Part shown: positions 62,822-64,000 of the stretch, one piece after another
Position numbering within the stretch: position 1 is the stretch's first letter
Layout of the letters: every line of letters starts with the position of its first letter
Source of the DNA: Streptomyces kanamyceticus
Lineage (GTDB): Bacteria > Actinomycetota > Actinomycetes > Streptomycetales > Streptomycetaceae
Reading direction: 5' to 3'
Length of the DNA: 64,000 bases
Assembly (NCBI RefSeq): GCF_008704495.1
Contig: NZ_CP023699.1
Location: forward strand, 7,006,001 to 7,070,000
The notes under the pieces: model-generated
Told to the model about the DNA's origin: nothing
The model's input: only the letters and a program-made list of their open reading frames with translations
Database searches by the model: none
Position numbers and translations under genes: made by a program

Positions 62822-63573
62822 TGCTGACCGTCGACTTCACCCGCTTCCCGCTCGCCGCCGGCGACCGCGTGCTCGACCTGGGCTGCGGCGCGGGCCGGCA
62901 CGCCTTCGAGTGTTACCGGCGGGGCGCCCAGGTGGTGGCCCTCGACCAGAACGCCGAGGAGATCCGCGAGGTCGCCAAGTGGTTCGCCGCGATGAAGGAG
63001 GCGGGCGAGGCCCCCGCGGGCGCGACGGCCACCGCGATGGAGGGTGACGCGCTCAACCTGCCCTTCCCCGACGCCTCCTTCGACGTCGTGATCATCTCCG
63101 AGGTCATGGAGCACATCCCGGACGACAAGGGCGTCCTCGCGGAGATGGTCCGGGTCCTCAAGCCCGGCGGCCGCATCGCCGTCACCGTCCCGCGCTACGG
63201 CCCCGAGAAGGTCTGCTGGACGCTCTCCGACGCCTACCACGAGGTCGAGGGCGGCCACATCCGCATCTACAAGGCCGACGAACTCCTCGGCAAGATGCGG
63301 GAGTCGGGCCTCAAGCCGTACGGCACGCACCACGCGCACGCCCTGCACTCGCCCTACTGGTGGCTCAAGTGCGCCTTCGGCGTCGACAACGACAAGGCGC
63401 TGCCGGTGCGCGCGTACCACAAGCTCCTGGTCTGGGACATCATGAAGAAGCCGCTGGCCACCCGGGTCGCCGAGCAGCTCCTCAACCCCGTCGTCGGCAA
63501 GAGCTTCGTGGCGTACGCGACCAAGCCGCACCTGCCCGTCGCCGCCGCGGAGTCCGTGGCGGACGCCAAGTGA
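62821..63573 (+). CDS. Class I SAM-dependent methyltransferase
   Basis: 250 aa; start and previous stop overlap by 1 bp (TGATG). Motif I is VLDLGCGAGRHAFEC, followed by VVALDQNAEEI, GDALNLPFPDASFDVV and EVMEHIPDDKGVLAEMVRVLKPGG, the Methyltransf_11 pattern. The C-terminal YHKLLVWDIMKKPL region is family-specific. It modifies an unknown small molecule or lipid made in the same operon. Confidence 0.88.
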   Translation: MLTVDFTRFPLAAGDRVLDLGCGAGRHAFECYRRGAQVVALDQNAEEIREVAKWFAAMKEAGEAPAGATATAMEGDALNLPFPDASFDVVIISEVMEHIPDDKGVLAEMVRVLKPGGRIAVTVPRYGPEKVCWTLSDAYHEVEGGHIRIYKADELLGKMRESGLKPYGTHHAHALHSPYWWLKCAFGVDNDKALPVRAYHKLLVWDIMKKPLATRVAEQLLNPVVGKSFVAYATKPHLPVAAAESVADAK

Positions 63574-64000
63574 CGAGCCCGGAGCGGACCGAACACCTCG
63601 TCCTGCCCGGCGTCCTGACGGCCGATCAGGCCACGGCGACGGTGCGCGGCATCCTCGCCGTGCAGCGCCCGGACGGCGCCATCCCGTGGTTCCGCGGCCA
63701 CCACCTCGACCCGTGGGACCACACCGAGGCCGCCATGGCCCTGGACGCCGCCGGTGAGCACGCGGCCGCCGAGCGCGCCTACGACTGGCTCGCACGCCAC
63801 CAGAACCCGGACGGCTCCTGGTACGCGGCCTACCGCGACGGCGATCCGCACGACGTCACCGACCGGGGCCGCGAGACCAACTTCTGCGCGTACCTCGCCG
63901 TCGGCGTCTGGCACCACTACCTCGCCACCGGCGACGAGGCGTTCCTCGACCGCATGTGGCCCGCCGTGGTCGGAGCCGTCGAGTTCGTCCTCGCCCTGCA
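63570..64000 (+). CDS. Prenyltransferase/squalene-cyclase-fold protein (5' part only)
   Basis: 143 codons visible from GTG 63570, which overlaps the methyltransferase stop (GTGA). The sequence has alpha/alpha-barrel repeats (GILAVQRPDGAIPWFRGHHLD, DWLARHQNPDGSWYAAYRDGD, YLAVGVWHHYLATGDEAFLDRMW) like terpenoid-cyclase or glycosidase toroids. Its operon mates are a glycosyltransferase and a methyltransferase. The C-terminal part lies outside the window, so no catalytic motif can be checked. Confidence 0.75.
   Translation, partial: MTSPERTEHLVLPGVLTADQATATVRGILAVQRPDGAIPWFRGHHLDPWDHTEAAMALDAAGEHAAAERAYDWLARHQNPDGSWYAAYRDGDPHDVTDRGRETNFCAYLAVGVWHHYLATGDEAFLDRMWPAVVGAVEFVLAL

Overview
The window reads as a Streptomyces chromosome segment: very high G+C, GTG starts, translationally coupled operons, a SapB-type class III lanthipeptide (ram) locus and Streptomyces intergenic palindromic repeats. 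Ordinary chromosomal genes surround one integrated element of about 17.8 kb.

Left flank (1-10870): a partial DoxX gene, a large FAD/NAD(P)-binding protein, a PhoD-like phosphatase, a secreted HNH nuclease, a yybP-ykoY (Mn2+) riboswitch in front of a TMEM165/GDT1-type exporter, a HAD phosphatase, a membrane-anchored peptidoglycan-binding protein, a DHA2-type MFS exporter fused to a MarR-like domain, a GNAT acetyltransferase, and the 3' part of an antibiotic biosynthesis monooxygenase (ABM) gene.

Integrated element (about 10871-28634): an actinomycete integrative and conjugative element (AICE). Its backbone is a large serine integrase, a RepSA-like initiator, a TraB/FtsK-like DNA translocase with small transfer-region partners, a GntR/KorSA-like regulator, and an XRE-TPR regulator paired with a HATPase protein. 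It split the host ABM gene; the 5' remnant is at 28618-28764 and the 3' part at 10656-10870. It carries a complete ABM copy next to its right end. Joining the two ends recreates a 46-bp attP with near-perfect inverted arms. Two A+T-richer cargo genes sit near the two ends: a 1470-aa STAND/NACHT-type NTPase with a nuclease-like N-terminus and a long helical-repeat tail (candidate anti-phage system), and a beta-solenoid membrane protein. A 150-bp palindrome and a cluster of four stem-loops lie in the non-coding centre.

Right flank (28640-64000): small conserved genes, an FHA protein, an O-methyltransferase, a serpin, an MHS-family transporter, a GT87/PAP2 fusion and a large membrane protein. 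Next come a divergent P450 (CYP125-like)/steroid-type thiolase pair, a secreted lipase and a transglycosylase. A five-gene operon behind a cobalamin-type riboswitch encodes an ECF importer plus two anchored surface proteins. Then follow an MBL hydrolase, aldehyde dehydrogenase and ferredoxin; the ram locus (ramC, ramS, ramA, ramB, ramR); a KstR-like TetR regulator; and a coupled glycosyltransferase-methyltransferase-prenyltransferase-like cluster that runs off the end. KstR-like boxes (TAGAAC-NN-GTTCTA type) occur at the P450/thiolase, MBL/aldehyde dehydrogenase and kstR promoters and suggest one steroid/lipid-responsive regulon.
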